Assembly: GCA_963784615.1 (NCBI GenBank)
Contig: CAWASG010000001.1
Span: 1,922,001 to 1,986,000 of the forward strand
Reading direction: 5' to 3'
Length of the DNA stretch: 64,000 nucleotides
DNA from: UBA11403 sp963784615
GTDB lineage: Bacteria; Pseudomonadota; Gammaproteobacteria; Legionellales; Legionellaceae
The notes beneath the pieces are model-generated. The model made no database searches, had not been told where the DNA came from, and saw only the letters and a program-made list of their open reading frames with translations. A program made the position numbers and the translations under genes. The stretch's first letter is position 1, and each line of letters begins with the position of its first letter. Positions 33,807 through 43,743 of this stretch are shown one piece after another.

Positions 33807-35402
33807 ATGCCTGATTTTCTCTTGTGGTTTAAGTTCGATAGTTGGTTAAAAGGAGGGAGCGTGGGCTCTTTGTTGCGAAACAATAAGGCAATGGTATGGC
33901 TTGTGGTGGCATTATCAGCATTTAGTCTGTCTGCACATGCGGCAGAAGATCACATGAAAGGTCTGGATCTGATTGATGGCTACTATCCATCTTATCCAGC
34001 AACGAATAAGGCCGCGACACCTGAAGTGCAGAAGCAAATTGAGCGTGGGGAATACCTCGCAAAAATGGGTGATTGCATATCGTGTCATACAAATGTTAAA
34101 GCCGGAACGCCTGCATATGCCGGCGGCTTGCCATTAGCGACACCATTTGGAACATTTTATAGTCCTAATATTACGCCTGATAAAAAAACAGGAATTGGTA
34201 ACTGGACAGAGCAAGACTTTATTCATGCTTTGAAAAAGGGCCGCAGTCCACAAGGAAGTAACTACTTCCCTGTCTTTCCCTATCTCTATTTTTCGAATGT
34301 GACAGATGATGATGCGCGGGCTTTATACGCCTATTTCATGAGCCTGCCTCCTGTTGAACAAGTCAACAAATCACTGCCCTTCCCATTTAACATGCCAGGA
34401 GCGCGTGCCTCGTTGTGGGGTTGGAATCTACTGTTTTTCTATTCAGCACCAGATTATGAGAACAATCCTAAAGAATCTCCACAATGGAATCGTGGGAAAT
34501 ATATTGTGGATGGGCTAGGTCATTGCAGCATGTGTCATACGCCGTTGAATGCCCTAGGTGCGCCGAAGGATCGTTACTATCTAACAGGCACCTTTATTGA
34601 CGGTTTTTGGGCACCAAATATTACCAAGTACGGCTTGCACTCAGCGGATCATTATGAAGTGGCCAACGTATTTGCAAAAAACCAGTTGCTTCATCAGGCA
34701 GGGCCAGTGGCCGGGCCAATGGCTGAAGTGAACCATAATAGCTTAAAGTATCTGACAGAAGACGATCGGTTAGCGATTGCGACCTATTTAAAGACGGTCA
34801 TTAGTCAAGAACCGTTTGGCTTGCTGCCCTCTGAAAAACAGCCGACACTAAAGCGCGGTAAGCAGGTGTACATCAATTCATGCATTGTATGTCATCAAAA
34901 TGGTGCAATGTCTGCTCCGCGGATTGGTAATGGCCCCAATTGGTATCTGCGTCTTAAAACCTCAGGTTTGAATGGGTTATATCGTCATACTATTCAAGGT
35001 TTTAACAGCATGCCCATTAAGGGTGCCTGCGTCACGTGTTCAGATAATGACATTATGGCCGGCGTTGATTACCTTCTCAATCAATCGCTGTCACGCTCAC
35101 AGTGGCTTGATATTAAAACAGGCGGGGCGAAAAAATACCCTGAAAGTGGCAAATCAGTTTATGAAGAAAACTGTAGTGTTTGTCATACAGAGGGTAAACT
35201 TGGCGCGCCTAAGTTGGGTGATAAAGAAGCGTGGGCACCATTAATCGATCAAAATATAGATGAGCTGATTGCACATACAATCCATGGCGATCATCATCCA
35301 ATACAAGGTGGATGCAAGCAGTGCACAACAGGTGAAGTGATTAATGCCATTAAATATATGGTTAATCGCTCCAAAACAGAAGGTAATTTTTCGCTGTGGT
35401 AA
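33807..35402 (+). CDS. Multi-haem cytochrome c next to the cox operon
   Basis: 531 residues with an internal-looking signal segment (MVWLVVALSAFSLSAHAAED). Four haem sites: CISCH near residue 90, CSMCH near 240, CIVCH near 359 and CSVCH near 456. The first two domains resemble the cytochrome c subunit of membrane alcohol/sugar dehydrogenases (TPFGTFYSPNITPDKKTGIG). The last two are cytochrome c5-like, each ending with MPxxGxCxxC (CVTCSD and CKQCTT), which in c5 is a disulphide and not a haem site. It probably passes electrons in the periplasm to the cytochrome oxidase encoded downstream. AGGAG precedes the ATG. Confidence 0.88.
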   Translation: MPDFLLWFKFDSWLKGGSVGSLLRNNKAMVWLVVALSAFSLSAHAAEDHMKGLDLIDGYYPSYPATNKAATPEVQKQIERGEYLAKMGDCISCHTNVKAGTPAYAGGLPLATPFGTFYSPNITPDKKTGIGNWTEQDFIHALKKGRSPQGSNYFPVFPYLYFSNVTDDDARALYAYFMSLPPVEQVNKSLPFPFNMPGARASLWGWNLLFFYSAPDYENNPKESPQWNRGKYIVDGLGHCSMCHTPLNALGAPKDRYYLTGTFIDGFWAPNITKYGLHSADHYEVANVFAKNQLLHQAGPVAGPMAEVNHNSLKYLTEDDRLAIATYLKTVISQEPFGLLPSEKQPTLKRGKQVYINSCIVCHQNGAMSAPRIGNGPNWYLRLKTSGLNGLYRHTIQGFNSMPIKGACVTCSDNDIMAGVDYLLNQSLSRSQWLDIKTGGAKKYPESGKSVYEENCSVCHTEGKLGAPKLGDKEAWAPLIDQNIDELIAHTIHGDHHPIQGGCKQCTTGEVINAIKYMVNRSKTEGNFSLW

Positions 35403-35421
35403 GGCCTGTTTATAACGAATG

Positions 35422-35504
35422 TAGGTTGGGTTGAGGCGGGTTCGCCGAAGCCCAACATGGGTATTTTTGTTGGGCTTCGGCGAACCCGCCTCAACCCAAC
35501 CTAC
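35422..35504. repeat. Palindromic repeat, family A (GGGTTCGCC variant)
   Basis: Perfect-looking inverted repeat GTAGGTTGGGTTGAGGCGGG...CCCGCCTCAACCCAACCTAC; an extra right half-arm follows at 35507-35522. Lies between the cytochrome gene and coxB. Confidence 0.92.
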
Positions 35505-35629
35505 GTACTCAACCCAACCTACATGTAAATGTGGTGAATCATTACAACGGATTATTTATTATTAACAGCCGCTGTTCATGCAGCCCATTAGTGGGCACGA
35601 CCAGGGCTATTTAAGGGGTGAGAAAGGGG

Positions 35630-36856
35630 ATGCTAAACCGATTGAACGTCTGCAGGATGGCGATCCTGTGCTGGTGGCTTACGGTCGCACAATCAGTCAG
35701 TGCGGCTGCTGATCAGTGGCAAATGAACATGCCACGCGGTGTGACGCCGTTGAGCAAAGATATGTATGATTTGCACATGGTTGCAATAGCTATCTGTGCG
35801 GTAATCGGTATTATTGTCTTTGGTGTGATGATCTATTCTTTGATTCATCATCGCCATTCAAAAGGATACAAACCCGCCACGTTCCATGATCATCCGCGGT
35901 TAGAAATCGTTTGGTCGATTATTCCGTTTCTAATTCTTGTAGGCCTTGCCGTTCCTGCAACGCAAGTGTTAATGCGACTTGAAGATAGTCGTCATTCCGA
36001 TGTGACCATTAAAGTCGTGGGGTCTCAATGGAAATGGCAATATCAATATCTTGATCAAGGCATTAGTTTTTACAGTAGCTTATCAACTCCATATGCACAA
36101 ATTCAGAATGAACAGCCGAAAGGGGAGTGGTATTTGCTCGAGGTAGATAACCCTGTGGTTGTTCCCGTTAATAAAAAAATCCGTTTCCTGGTGACATCTA
36201 CGGATGTGGTTCACTCCTGGTGGGTTCCTGAATTAGGCGTGAAACGAGATGCTATTCCGGGATTTATGCATGAAGCTTGGGCGTGGATTGAGAAGCCTGG
36301 AACCTATCGTGGGCAGTGTGCCGAATTATGTGGAATTAATCATGGTTTCATGCCCATCGTTGTTAAGGCAGTAAGCGAAAATGAATTTAACCAGTGGGCT
36401 AGCGAGCAGGTTAAAACAGAAGATGCAATGACCCGTGCAGATGCTGCCGCAGCGAAGCAAACTAAAATGACGCGCGCCGCATTAATGAAGCTTGGCAAAG
36501 TTAAGTATGAAGCCATCTGTGCAGCATGCCATCTGCCCAATGGAATGGGGCTGCCACCTTTATATCCTGCTCTAAAGAATAGTTCTGTGGCGGTTGGATA
36601 CCCTATTGATAGACATATCAGTATGATTTTAACCGGGATCCCGGGTTCTGCGATGCAGCCCTATAAAGATCAGTTAACCGACAAAGAGATCGCCGCTATT
36701 GTGACCTATGAGCGCAATGCATGGGGAAATAATACAGATGACTTGGTACAGCCAGGGGATGTTGCTGGTGTACGTATCAGCTCTGATCAAACGCCAAAAT
36801 TAATTGAAAAATTACCGAGCCAGCAAAAAGATGCTCAAGTTGGAGGGTTGCGATGA
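35630..36856 (+). CDS. coxB: Cytochrome c oxidase subunit II with fused cytochrome c domain
   Basis: 408 residues from the ATG at 35630 (a GTG at 35618 is possible). Signal peptide, two membrane helices (MVAIAICAVIGIIVFGVMIY; IVWSIIPFLILVGLAVPATQ), then the CuA domain with HSWWVPELGVK and CAELCGINHGFM near residue 230, giving the two Cys, two His and Met ligands. The C-terminal domain has one haem site CAACH near residue 297, so this is a caa3-type subunit II. It accepts electrons from periplasmic cytochrome c. It overlaps coxA by ATGA. Confidence 0.96.
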   Translation: MLNRLNVCRMAILCWWLTVAQSVSAAADQWQMNMPRGVTPLSKDMYDLHMVAIAICAVIGIIVFGVMIYSLIHHRHSKGYKPATFHDHPRLEIVWSIIPFLILVGLAVPATQVLMRLEDSRHSDVTIKVVGSQWKWQYQYLDQGISFYSSLSTPYAQIQNEQPKGEWYLLEVDNPVVVPVNKKIRFLVTSTDVVHSWWVPELGVKRDAIPGFMHEAWAWIEKPGTYRGQCAELCGINHGFMPIVVKAVSENEFNQWASEQVKTEDAMTRADAAAAKQTKMTRAALMKLGKVKYEAICAACHLPNGMGLPPLYPALKNSSVAVGYPIDRHISMILTGIPGSAMQPYKDQLTDKEIAAIVTYERNAWGNNTDDLVQPGDVAGVRISSDQTPKLIEKLPSQQKDAQVGGLR

Positions 36857-38463
36857 ATAGCACACTAGCACATGAAGATCATCATGGTGATCATGACAGT
36901 CATGGTCCAGAACAAGGTAAGGGTGTCATTGGATTTATGAAGCGCTGGTTGTTTACTACGAATCATAAAGACATTGGTACGTTGTATTTATGGCTGGCGA
37001 TGTTCAGTTTTTTTCTCGCGGGTGGAATGGCCTTATTGATTCGTCTGGAATTATTTCAGCCAGGGCATCGTTTCCTCGATCCCAACTTCTTTAATCAAAT
37101 GACAACCTTTCATGGTTTAATCATGCTGTTTGGTGTTGTCATGCCTGCATTTACCGGCATGGCTAATTGGCAAATTCCGATGATGATTGGCGCGCCGGAT
37201 ATGGCCTTGCCGCGTTTAAATAACTGGAGTTTTTGGTTATTGCCCTTTGCTTTCGTGCTCTTGGGTTCGACATTATTTCATGATGGCGGCGGCCCCAATT
37301 TTGGTTGGACCATGTATGCGCCTTTGTCCACCAAATTTGCTCCCCCCAGCACGGACTTTATGATTTTCTCCATTCATATGATGGGTATTTCGTCGATTCT
37401 CGGGTCAATCAATATTATTGCGACTATTTTAAATCTACGTGCGCCAGGCATGACCTTAATGAAAATGCCTGTTTTCGTCTGGACTTGGTTGATAACGGCT
37501 TTTTTACTGATAGCCATTATGCCGGTACTCGCCGGTGCTGTGACCATGATGCTTGCGGATCGTCATTTCGGTACGAGTTTTTTTGAGGCGGCAGGCGGCG
37601 GCGACCCCGTTTTATTTCAGCACATTTTTTGGTTTTTTGGTCATCCGGAAGTGTATGTTCTGATACTGCCCGCATTTGGTGTGATTTCAGAAATCATCCC
37701 AACCTTTAGTCGGAAGCCTTTGTTTGGTTATCAATTCATGGTGTATGCGACTATCAGCATCGCTTTGCTGTCTTTCATAGTGTGGGTTCACCATATGTTT
37801 ACTACAGGCGTTCCTTTAGGCGCTGAGTTGTTTTTCATGTATACCACCATGTTGATTGCTGTGCCGACTGGTATTAAGGTGTTTAACTGGGTCGCTACCA
37901 TGTTCAAGGGCGCGATGTCGTTTGAAACGCCGATGCTCTTTGCGATTGCCTTTGTGTTTTTATTTACAATAGGCGGATTTACCGGATTGATGTTGTCTCT
38001 GGTTCCTGCAGATTACCAATATCAAGATACCTATTTCGTGGTCGGACATTTTCATTACGTGCTAGTCCCTGGCGTTATTTTTGCACTTCAGGCCGCCACG
38101 TATTACTGGCTGCCGAAATGGACCGGGCATATGTATAATGAAACCCTTGGGAAATGGCACTTCTGGTTATCCGTCATATCAGTCAATATCACATTTTTCC
38201 CAATGCATTTTCTTGGCCTTGCCGGGATGCCGCGTCGAATCCCAGACTATGCATTACAATTTACAAATTTCAATATGATCTGTACGGTTGGGGCGTTTAT
38301 CTTCGGATTCTCTCAATTAATATTTTTATATAATGTGATTCGCACAGTGCGTCATGGTAAAAAAGTAGGGCCGAAGGTTTGGGAAGGCGCGCATGGATTG
38401 GAGTGGACACTCTCTTCGCCACCGCCTTATCATAGCTTTACCACGACACCCGAAATTCATTAG
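36853..38463 (+). CDS. coxA: Cytochrome c oxidase subunit I
   Basis: 536 residues, 12 hydrophobic helices. Haem and copper ligands are visible: FHGLIMLFGVVMPAF (haem a His), FFGHPEVYVLILPAFGVISE (CuB His and cross-linked Tyr), WVHHMFTTG (CuB His pair) and VVGHFHYVL (haem a/a3 His). The K- and D-channel elements typical of A-type haem-copper oxidases are present. Catalyses oxygen reduction to water with proton pumping. The stop is followed directly by the ctaG start. Confidence 0.97.
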   Translation: MNSTLAHEDHHGDHDSHGPEQGKGVIGFMKRWLFTTNHKDIGTLYLWLAMFSFFLAGGMALLIRLELFQPGHRFLDPNFFNQMTTFHGLIMLFGVVMPAFTGMANWQIPMMIGAPDMALPRLNNWSFWLLPFAFVLLGSTLFHDGGGPNFGWTMYAPLSTKFAPPSTDFMIFSIHMMGISSILGSINIIATILNLRAPGMTLMKMPVFVWTWLITAFLLIAIMPVLAGAVTMMLADRHFGTSFFEAAGGGDPVLFQHIFWFFGHPEVYVLILPAFGVISEIIPTFSRKPLFGYQFMVYATISIALLSFIVWVHHMFTTGVPLGAELFFMYTTMLIAVPTGIKVFNWVATMFKGAMSFETPMLFAIAFVFLFTIGGFTGLMLSLVPADYQYQDTYFVVGHFHYVLVPGVIFALQAATYYWLPKWTGHMYNETLGKWHFWLSVISVNITFFPMHFLGLAGMPRRIPDYALQFTNFNMICTVGAFIFGFSQLIFLYNVIRTVRHGKKVGPKVWEGAHGLEWTLSSPPPYHSFTTTPEIH

Positions 38464-39039
38464 ATGGCTGTGAATACACATACCAAGCTGGTTGCGATTT
38501 TGTTTAGCATCGTTCTGGGAATGTTTGGGTTTGGATTCGCTCTGGTTCCTATTTATAACAGCTTATGTAAGACATTAGGAATTAACGGAAAAATTAATGG
38601 GCAAGCAGAGGCCTTTGACGCGACGACTACAACCATGCAGCAACGAGAGATCGAGGTTGAATTTGTCGCGACCAATAGCGGCGGTGTTCCCTGGGCTTTT
38701 TACCCCAAGGTCACCAAGCTAAAGGTGCACCCGGGTGAAATTGCCAAACTGGCGTTTTATGCGGAAAATAAAACAGACAATACAATGACGGTTCAAGCGA
38801 TTCCTAGTGTTACCCCAGGGATTGCTGCAAAATATATAAAAAAAACCGAGTGTTTTTGCTTCACACAGCAAACATTGAACGGCCATGAAGCCATGAATAT
38901 GCCGTTACTGTTTCATTTGGATGCTGATCTGCCGCAGCAAGTGAAAACGATAACTCTGGCCTATGCGTTGTTTGATGTAACGGATAGAGTCCAACCTGGG
39001 AAAAACATCCCAGGGTCAACTATACTGCGCGCGCAGTAA
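38464..39039 (+). CDS. ctaG: Cytochrome c oxidase assembly protein CtaG/Cox11
   Basis: 191 residues with one N-terminal membrane helix (LVAILFSIVLGMFGFGFALV) and a periplasmic immunoglobulin-like domain. The copper-binding segment KTECFCFTQQTL near residue 136 contains CFCF, the Cu(I) ligand pair. It delivers copper to the CuB centre of subunit I. Placed between coxA and coxC as in many proteobacteria; it starts on the base after the coxA stop. Confidence 0.95.
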   Translation: MAVNTHTKLVAILFSIVLGMFGFGFALVPIYNSLCKTLGINGKINGQAEAFDATTTTMQQREIEVEFVATNSGGVPWAFYPKVTKLKVHPGEIAKLAFYAENKTDNTMTVQAIPSVTPGIAAKYIKKTECFCFTQQTLNGHEAMNMPLLFHLDADLPQQVKTITLAYALFDVTDRVQPGKNIPGSTILRAQ

Positions 39040-39060
39040 ACAACAGGAGAATGATGCATC

Positions 39061-39930
39061 ATGGGAATGCTTAGCACCTATTACGTCCCGAAACCTAGCC
39101 ATTGGCCATTAACGGCATCAATTGGTTTAACTACCATGCTTGTTGGCGCAGGTTCCTGGCTGCATTCTGATTGGTATGGCCCTTATATCTTTTCGCTCGG
39201 CTTTTGCATTTTAGTATTCATGATGTTTGGCTGGTTTGGTCAGGTAGTGTATGAAAATCAGAAAGGGGTTTACGATTTGCAAGTGGATCGTTCATTTCGT
39301 TGGGCCATGTGCTGGTTCATTTTCTCCGAAGTGTGTTTCTTTGGCGCATTCTTCGGCGCATTATTTTATTCACGTTTTTGGTCTGTGCCATTATTAGGGG
39401 GAGAAGTCCATCCTATTACGCATTATACCATTTGGCCCAATTTCCAAGCCATGTGGCCGTTACTCGTAAACCCTGACAATCAAACGTTTGTCGGCGCTAC
39501 CGAAGGCATGGGGGCGTGGGGATTGGCAGCTATTAATACAGTGGTTTTGTTGTCTTCTGGTGTCACAATTACATGGGCACACTGGGCCTTAAAATTGAAT
39601 AAACGCCGTCAGTTAGAGATTGGGCTTGCCTTAACGATTGCATTAGGACTTATTTTCTTGGCGCTCCAGGCGCATGAATATTACGATGCCTATACTGAAA
39701 TGAATTTGACGCTGGATGCCGGTATTTATGGAACAACATTCTTTATGCTTACGGGATTTCATGGTTTACATGTGACCATTGGTACAATTATGTTGATAGT
39801 GATCCTATTGCGTTCCTTGCGCGGCCATTTCACCCCGGAGCGGCATTTTGCATTCGAAGCCGTTGCTTGGTATTGGCATTTTGTAGACGTGGTTTGGTTA
39901 TTCTTGTTTATTTTTGTCTACTGGTTGTAA
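39061..39930 (+). CDS. coxC: Cytochrome c oxidase subunit III
   Basis: 289 residues, seven helices. Typical motifs: YYVPKPSHWPLTASIGL near the start, RWAMCWFIFSEVCFFGAFFGA, TGFHGLHVTIGTIML and FEAVAWYWHFVDVVWLFLFI at the end. Stabilises the catalytic core and may supply oxygen channels. Twenty-one bases after ctaG with AACAGGAG upstream. End of the cox operon. Confidence 0.96.
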   Translation: MGMLSTYYVPKPSHWPLTASIGLTTMLVGAGSWLHSDWYGPYIFSLGFCILVFMMFGWFGQVVYENQKGVYDLQVDRSFRWAMCWFIFSEVCFFGAFFGALFYSRFWSVPLLGGEVHPITHYTIWPNFQAMWPLLVNPDNQTFVGATEGMGAWGLAAINTVVLLSSGVTITWAHWALKLNKRRQLEIGLALTIALGLIFLALQAHEYYDAYTEMNLTLDAGIYGTTFFMLTGFHGLHVTIGTIMLIVILLRSLRGHFTPERHFAFEAVAWYWHFVDVVWLFLFIFVYWL

Positions 39931-39953
39931 GAGCGACGAAGACCAATTTTACT

Positions 39954-39962
39954 TGGTATAAT
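39954..39962 (+). promoter_or_regulatory. Extended -10 promoter of the P-type ATPase gene
   Basis: TGGTATAAT matches TGnTATAAT 38 bp before the ATG at 40001; no clear -35. Suggests separate transcription from the cox operon. Confidence 0.55.
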
Positions 39963-40000
39963 TATCTCCTTGAGTCATACTTTATGAAAAAGTGAAAAAA

Positions 40001-42715
40001 ATGACTCAAGATGAAACGGGAACGGAGCAACAGCAAGACTGGCATTTACAATCGGTAAAGCATGCCTTGGTCTTTTTTAAGACGTCTCATTCTGGCTTAA
40101 CTCAAGACGACGCCCAGTCGCGTCTCGATACATATGGCCCTAATCGTTTGCCGGATCCTGCCAAGCACAGTGCATTTCTTCGATTTTTGCTACAATTTCA
40201 TAATATCCTGATTTATGTGCTGCTAGGCGCTGCGGTAATTACGGCGATCCTACACCATTTAATTGATACCGTTGTTATTTTGGCGGTAGTCCTAGTGAAT
40301 GCATTAATTGGCTTCATCCAGGAAGGAAAAGCCGAAAAAGCACTGCACGCCCTTCGCCAGATCCTCTCTTCCAGCGCAATAGTGATGCGGAATGGCGAGC
40401 GATGTCGTATACCAGGCGAGCATATTGTTCCAGGGGATATTGTCTTGTTAAAAGCGGGAGACAAAGTACCCGCCGATCTGCGCTTGCTGAAAACACACGG
40501 CCTTATCATTGAAGAAGCGATACTAACGGGTGAATCTGTCCCTGTTGAAAAAAGCACCAGCCCTGTGACGATCAGTGCCGCACTTGGCGATCGCTCTTGC
40601 ATGGCATTTAGCGGTACTTTGGTCACCAATGGCGAAGGCAGCGGTATTGTTGTCGCAACCGGAGAAACGACACAAATTGGACGCATTAGCGATCTTTTGT
40701 CAACCGTAGAGAAGTTAACCACACCGTTGATACAGCAAATAGGGCTATTCGCGAAATGGCTCAGCGCGGTAATTTTACTCGTCGCAGCATTACTGCTTGT
40801 GCATGGGTATGTCGTTCAACATCATGATTTTAGTGAGCTCTTCATGGCTGTTGTTGGGTTGTCAGTTGCCGCCATTCCAGAAGGACTCCCCGCGGTTCTT
40901 TCTATCACTTTGGCCATTGGGGTGCGATCGATGGCGCGTCGCAACGCAATTGTCCGACGTCTGCCAGCCATTGAAACAATCGGCTCAGTATCTGTCATCT
41001 GTACTGATAAAACCGGTACGCTTACCTTAAATGAGATGACGGTCGCCTCGGTTGCGACCTCTGGACATCTTTTCACCTTAAATAAAACGGGGTATGAGCC
41101 AACTGGAGCCATTCAGCTCAACAAACGTGAGATTGAAAGCGGGGATTATTTGTCGCTGCTAGAGCTCGCGCGAGCAGCAATACTCTGCAATGATGCCGAA
41201 CTTCATGAGCACGAAGGCAATTGGTCGATGGAAGGCGATCCTATGGAGGGCGCGCTATTAGCCTTTGCAGGAAAAACAGGTCTTCTGTTTCGAGAAGAAA
41301 GAAGCACCTGGAGGCGTACAGATGTTATCCCCTTTGACGCTAAGTATCGTCTTATGGCGACATTGCACCACAATCATTTACGGCATGCCTTTGTGTTTAT
41401 CAAAGGAGCCCCAGAGCACATTTTAACCTTGTGCCAGACGCAGCGCGCGGAAAACGGTCTGTCAGAGCCAATCAATCCAACGTATTGGAAGGCTAAAATA
41501 GAAGCCATCGCAACTAAAGGGGAGCGTCTTTTGGCTCTCGCGCTAAAACCCATGAATCCCGAACATACTGTTCTTGAATTTGAGGATTTAGAGAATGGTT
41601 TAATTTTTCTCGGTATGATTGGGTTAATCGATCCGCCACGCCCTGAGGCTATTGCGGCGGTTGCTCAATGCCACAAGGCGGGTATACAAGTAAAAATGAT
41701 CACCGGCGATCACGCGAGCACGGCGATTGCTATCGGTCAGCAAATTGGACTTAACAATACGAATAGCGTGTTGACAGGTCGCGACTTGGATCGCATGAGT
41801 GATGACGTGCTTGGGAGGGCCGTGCTAACCACTGATATTTTTGCGCGCACAAGTCCTGAGCATAAACTTCGACTGGTTATGGCATTGCAATCTCATGGTA
41901 TGACGGTAGCAATGACGGGTGATGGCGTCAATGATGCGCCGGCCCTAAAGCGTGCAGATGCAGGCATAGCCATGGGCAAGAAAGGCAGCGAAGTAGCCAA
42001 GGAGGCCGCTGAATTAGTATTGACGGATGATAATTTTGCATCCATTGTCGCTGCAGTGCGCGAGGGACGAACAGTCTACGACAACCTAAAAAAGGTCATT
42101 AATTGGACTCTACCAACTAATGCAGGTGAGGCGATGTCTATTGTTGTGGCGCTGCTTTTTGGCATGAGCTTGCCTATAACAGCCGTTCAAATTTTATGGG
42201 TCAATCTTCTTACCGCCGTTACGTTAGGTATTGCTTTAGCATTTGAACCGACCGAGCCAAATACCATGCGCCGCCCGCCGCGCCCACGGGGTGAACCAAT
42301 CCTGACGTGTGTTTTAGCATGGCATATTATTCTCGTTTCTATTCTGATGATGTGCGGCATCTTTTCTGTTTTTTTCTATGCGATTGGGCGTGATTATCCT
42401 GTGGAACTGGCTCGAACGATGTCGCTTAACATGTTGGTGGTTATGCAAATTATCTATATGTTTTTCATTCGCAACACGTACGGAACCTCTCTAACTTGGA
42501 GCTCAATGAAAGGCACCAAGATTGTGTGGTTATCAGTGATTATTGTAACGGCAGCACAATTCGCCATTACATACCTGCCATTTTTTCAAAAAGTATTTAT
42601 AACGCAATCTATCTCCCTTATGGATGGTCTGCTTATCATGACTATCGGCATGGCATTTTTTGGCATAGTTGAAATTGAAAAACAGCTTCGTATGTGGCTT
42701 CAACAGATAAATTAG
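40001..42715 (+). CDS. Cation-transporting P-type ATPase (PMCA/SERCA-like, type II)
   Basis: 904 residues. N-terminal cation-ATPase domain (VKHALVFFKTSHSGLTQDDA), actuator motif ILTGESVPVEKS near residue 175, phosphorylation site ICTDKTGTLTLNEM near 335, nucleotide-binding KGAPEHIL, hinge MTGDGVNDAPALKRADAG near 640, and four C-terminal helices of the Cation_ATPase_C type. The membrane motif IPEGLPAVLSIT in M4 is that of Ca2+/Na+/Mn2+-type pumps rather than the CPC of heavy-metal pumps. The likely substrate is Ca2+ or another divalent or monovalent cation; the exact ion cannot be decided. An in-frame GTG 9 bases upstream is less likely as start. Confidence 0.92.
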   Translation: MTQDETGTEQQQDWHLQSVKHALVFFKTSHSGLTQDDAQSRLDTYGPNRLPDPAKHSAFLRFLLQFHNILIYVLLGAAVITAILHHLIDTVVILAVVLVNALIGFIQEGKAEKALHALRQILSSSAIVMRNGERCRIPGEHIVPGDIVLLKAGDKVPADLRLLKTHGLIIEEAILTGESVPVEKSTSPVTISAALGDRSCMAFSGTLVTNGEGSGIVVATGETTQIGRISDLLSTVEKLTTPLIQQIGLFAKWLSAVILLVAALLLVHGYVVQHHDFSELFMAVVGLSVAAIPEGLPAVLSITLAIGVRSMARRNAIVRRLPAIETIGSVSVICTDKTGTLTLNEMTVASVATSGHLFTLNKTGYEPTGAIQLNKREIESGDYLSLLELARAAILCNDAELHEHEGNWSMEGDPMEGALLAFAGKTGLLFREERSTWRRTDVIPFDAKYRLMATLHHNHLRHAFVFIKGAPEHILTLCQTQRAENGLSEPINPTYWKAKIEAIATKGERLLALALKPMNPEHTVLEFEDLENGLIFLGMIGLIDPPRPEAIAAVAQCHKAGIQVKMITGDHASTAIAIGQQIGLNNTNSVLTGRDLDRMSDDVLGRAVLTTDIFARTSPEHKLRLVMALQSHGMTVAMTGDGVNDAPALKRADAGIAMGKKGSEVAKEAAELVLTDDNFASIVAAVREGRTVYDNLKKVINWTLPTNAGEAMSIVVALLFGMSLPITAVQILWVNLLTAVTLGIALAFEPTEPNTMRRPPRPRGEPILTCVLAWHIILVSILMMCGIFSVFFYAIGRDYPVELARTMSLNMLVVMQIIYMFFIRNTYGTSLTWSSMKGTKIVWLSVIIVTAAQFAITYLPFFQKVFITQSISLMDGLLIMTIGMAFFGIVEIEKQLRMWLQQIN

Positions 42716-42874
42716 CTCGCGACACGTTTGCCCCGGCTCTTCGCACACTTGACATGAGCCTCTAGCTTGTGAGATAGTATTCTCTGCGAGGTTGGACTTG
42801 CTATGTGTCATTCCACTGGGTCAATTGGCGACACACCGATTGGCCCTTCCTAACTGATTAATCGAGTTGATGCC

Positions 42875-43687
42875 ATGGAGTGCCTAAGTTATTGTATTGC
42901 CAATAGTATAGACTTATCCCGAGTCGATCAGTACTACAAATCTCAACATAGCGGATATCTTGCCGTTCGCTCTCGCGAAGTCTTAAAATTAACTCCTAAT
43001 AACATCCAAGACGCTCTTATTTTTGTTTTTAAAAACGGTACTGTTGTCTCATGGGGTATTAAGCGACATGGCATGAAGGCCTATCTTGAGCGTATCGTAT
43101 CCTTTGCAAACAAGCCGGTTTCCTTTTGGGTTCATGATGAATTAAGTTATCGTTTGGGTGAAAAAACCGCAATACAACCGCATGATTATTTTGATGTGGA
43201 TTGTTTGAGTATTGATCCGGATATGGATAATGACGAATTAAAATTAAGCTTATCTTACGGCTTCTCTCAATCCGTTAAATTGCAATACTTTGAAACAGTT
43301 CTTGAAGTGTTAATCGACAAATATAATCCTTTGATTCAAAGTTTGTCTTCAAAAGGCCAGATGCAGGTTTCCCGCAAGCAAATTCGGCAAGTCATTGGTG
43401 AAATCATTAGCGCTAAAAGCGAAATGAACTTGATTAGTAATTTTCTTTATCATCCTAAATATTTTTGGCAGCATCCAACGCTGGAAGAGTATTACATCAT
43501 GTTAGAGCGCTATTTGCATATTCAGCGTCGTGTTAACGCCATTAATCATCGTCTTGACACGTTAAATGAGATATTTGATATGTTTAATGGTTATCTGGAA
43601 AATCGACATGCTCATAGTCTGGAAATAATCATTATTGTTCTAATTGCATTGGAAATCGTTTTCAACGTTTCCCATTTTCATTTTTAA
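42875..43687 (+). CDS. RMD1/DUF155 (YagE) family protein
   Basis: 270 residues. The family pattern is clear: IQDALIFVFKNGTVVSWGIK near residue 45, a central charged region, helical ISAKSEMNLISNFLYHPKYFW near 185, and a single C-terminal membrane anchor LEIIIIVLIALEIVF just before the end. In yeast, RMD1 relatives are mitochondrial proteins linked to translation or meiotic division; the bacterial function is unknown. It is followed after 80 bp by a separate promoter and the large membrane protein gene. Confidence 0.85.
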   Translation: MECLSYCIANSIDLSRVDQYYKSQHSGYLAVRSREVLKLTPNNIQDALIFVFKNGTVVSWGIKRHGMKAYLERIVSFANKPVSFWVHDELSYRLGEKTAIQPHDYFDVDCLSIDPDMDNDELKLSLSYGFSQSVKLQYFETVLEVLIDKYNPLIQSLSSKGQMQVSRKQIRQVIGEIISAKSEMNLISNFLYHPKYFWQHPTLEEYYIMLERYLHIQRRVNAINHRLDTLNEIFDMFNGYLENRHAHSLEIIIIVLIALEIVFNVSHFHF

Positions 43688-43743
43688 AATGTTGATTGTA
43701 TAGTTGTCTTCGAGCTTTTTTTTGTTGCAAATACGGACGAGTT

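Noticed and set aside
34990..35330. CVTCS and CKQCT as damaged haem sites
   Set aside because: Their position after MPxxGxC matches the disulphide of cytochrome c5, so they are normal structural motifs.
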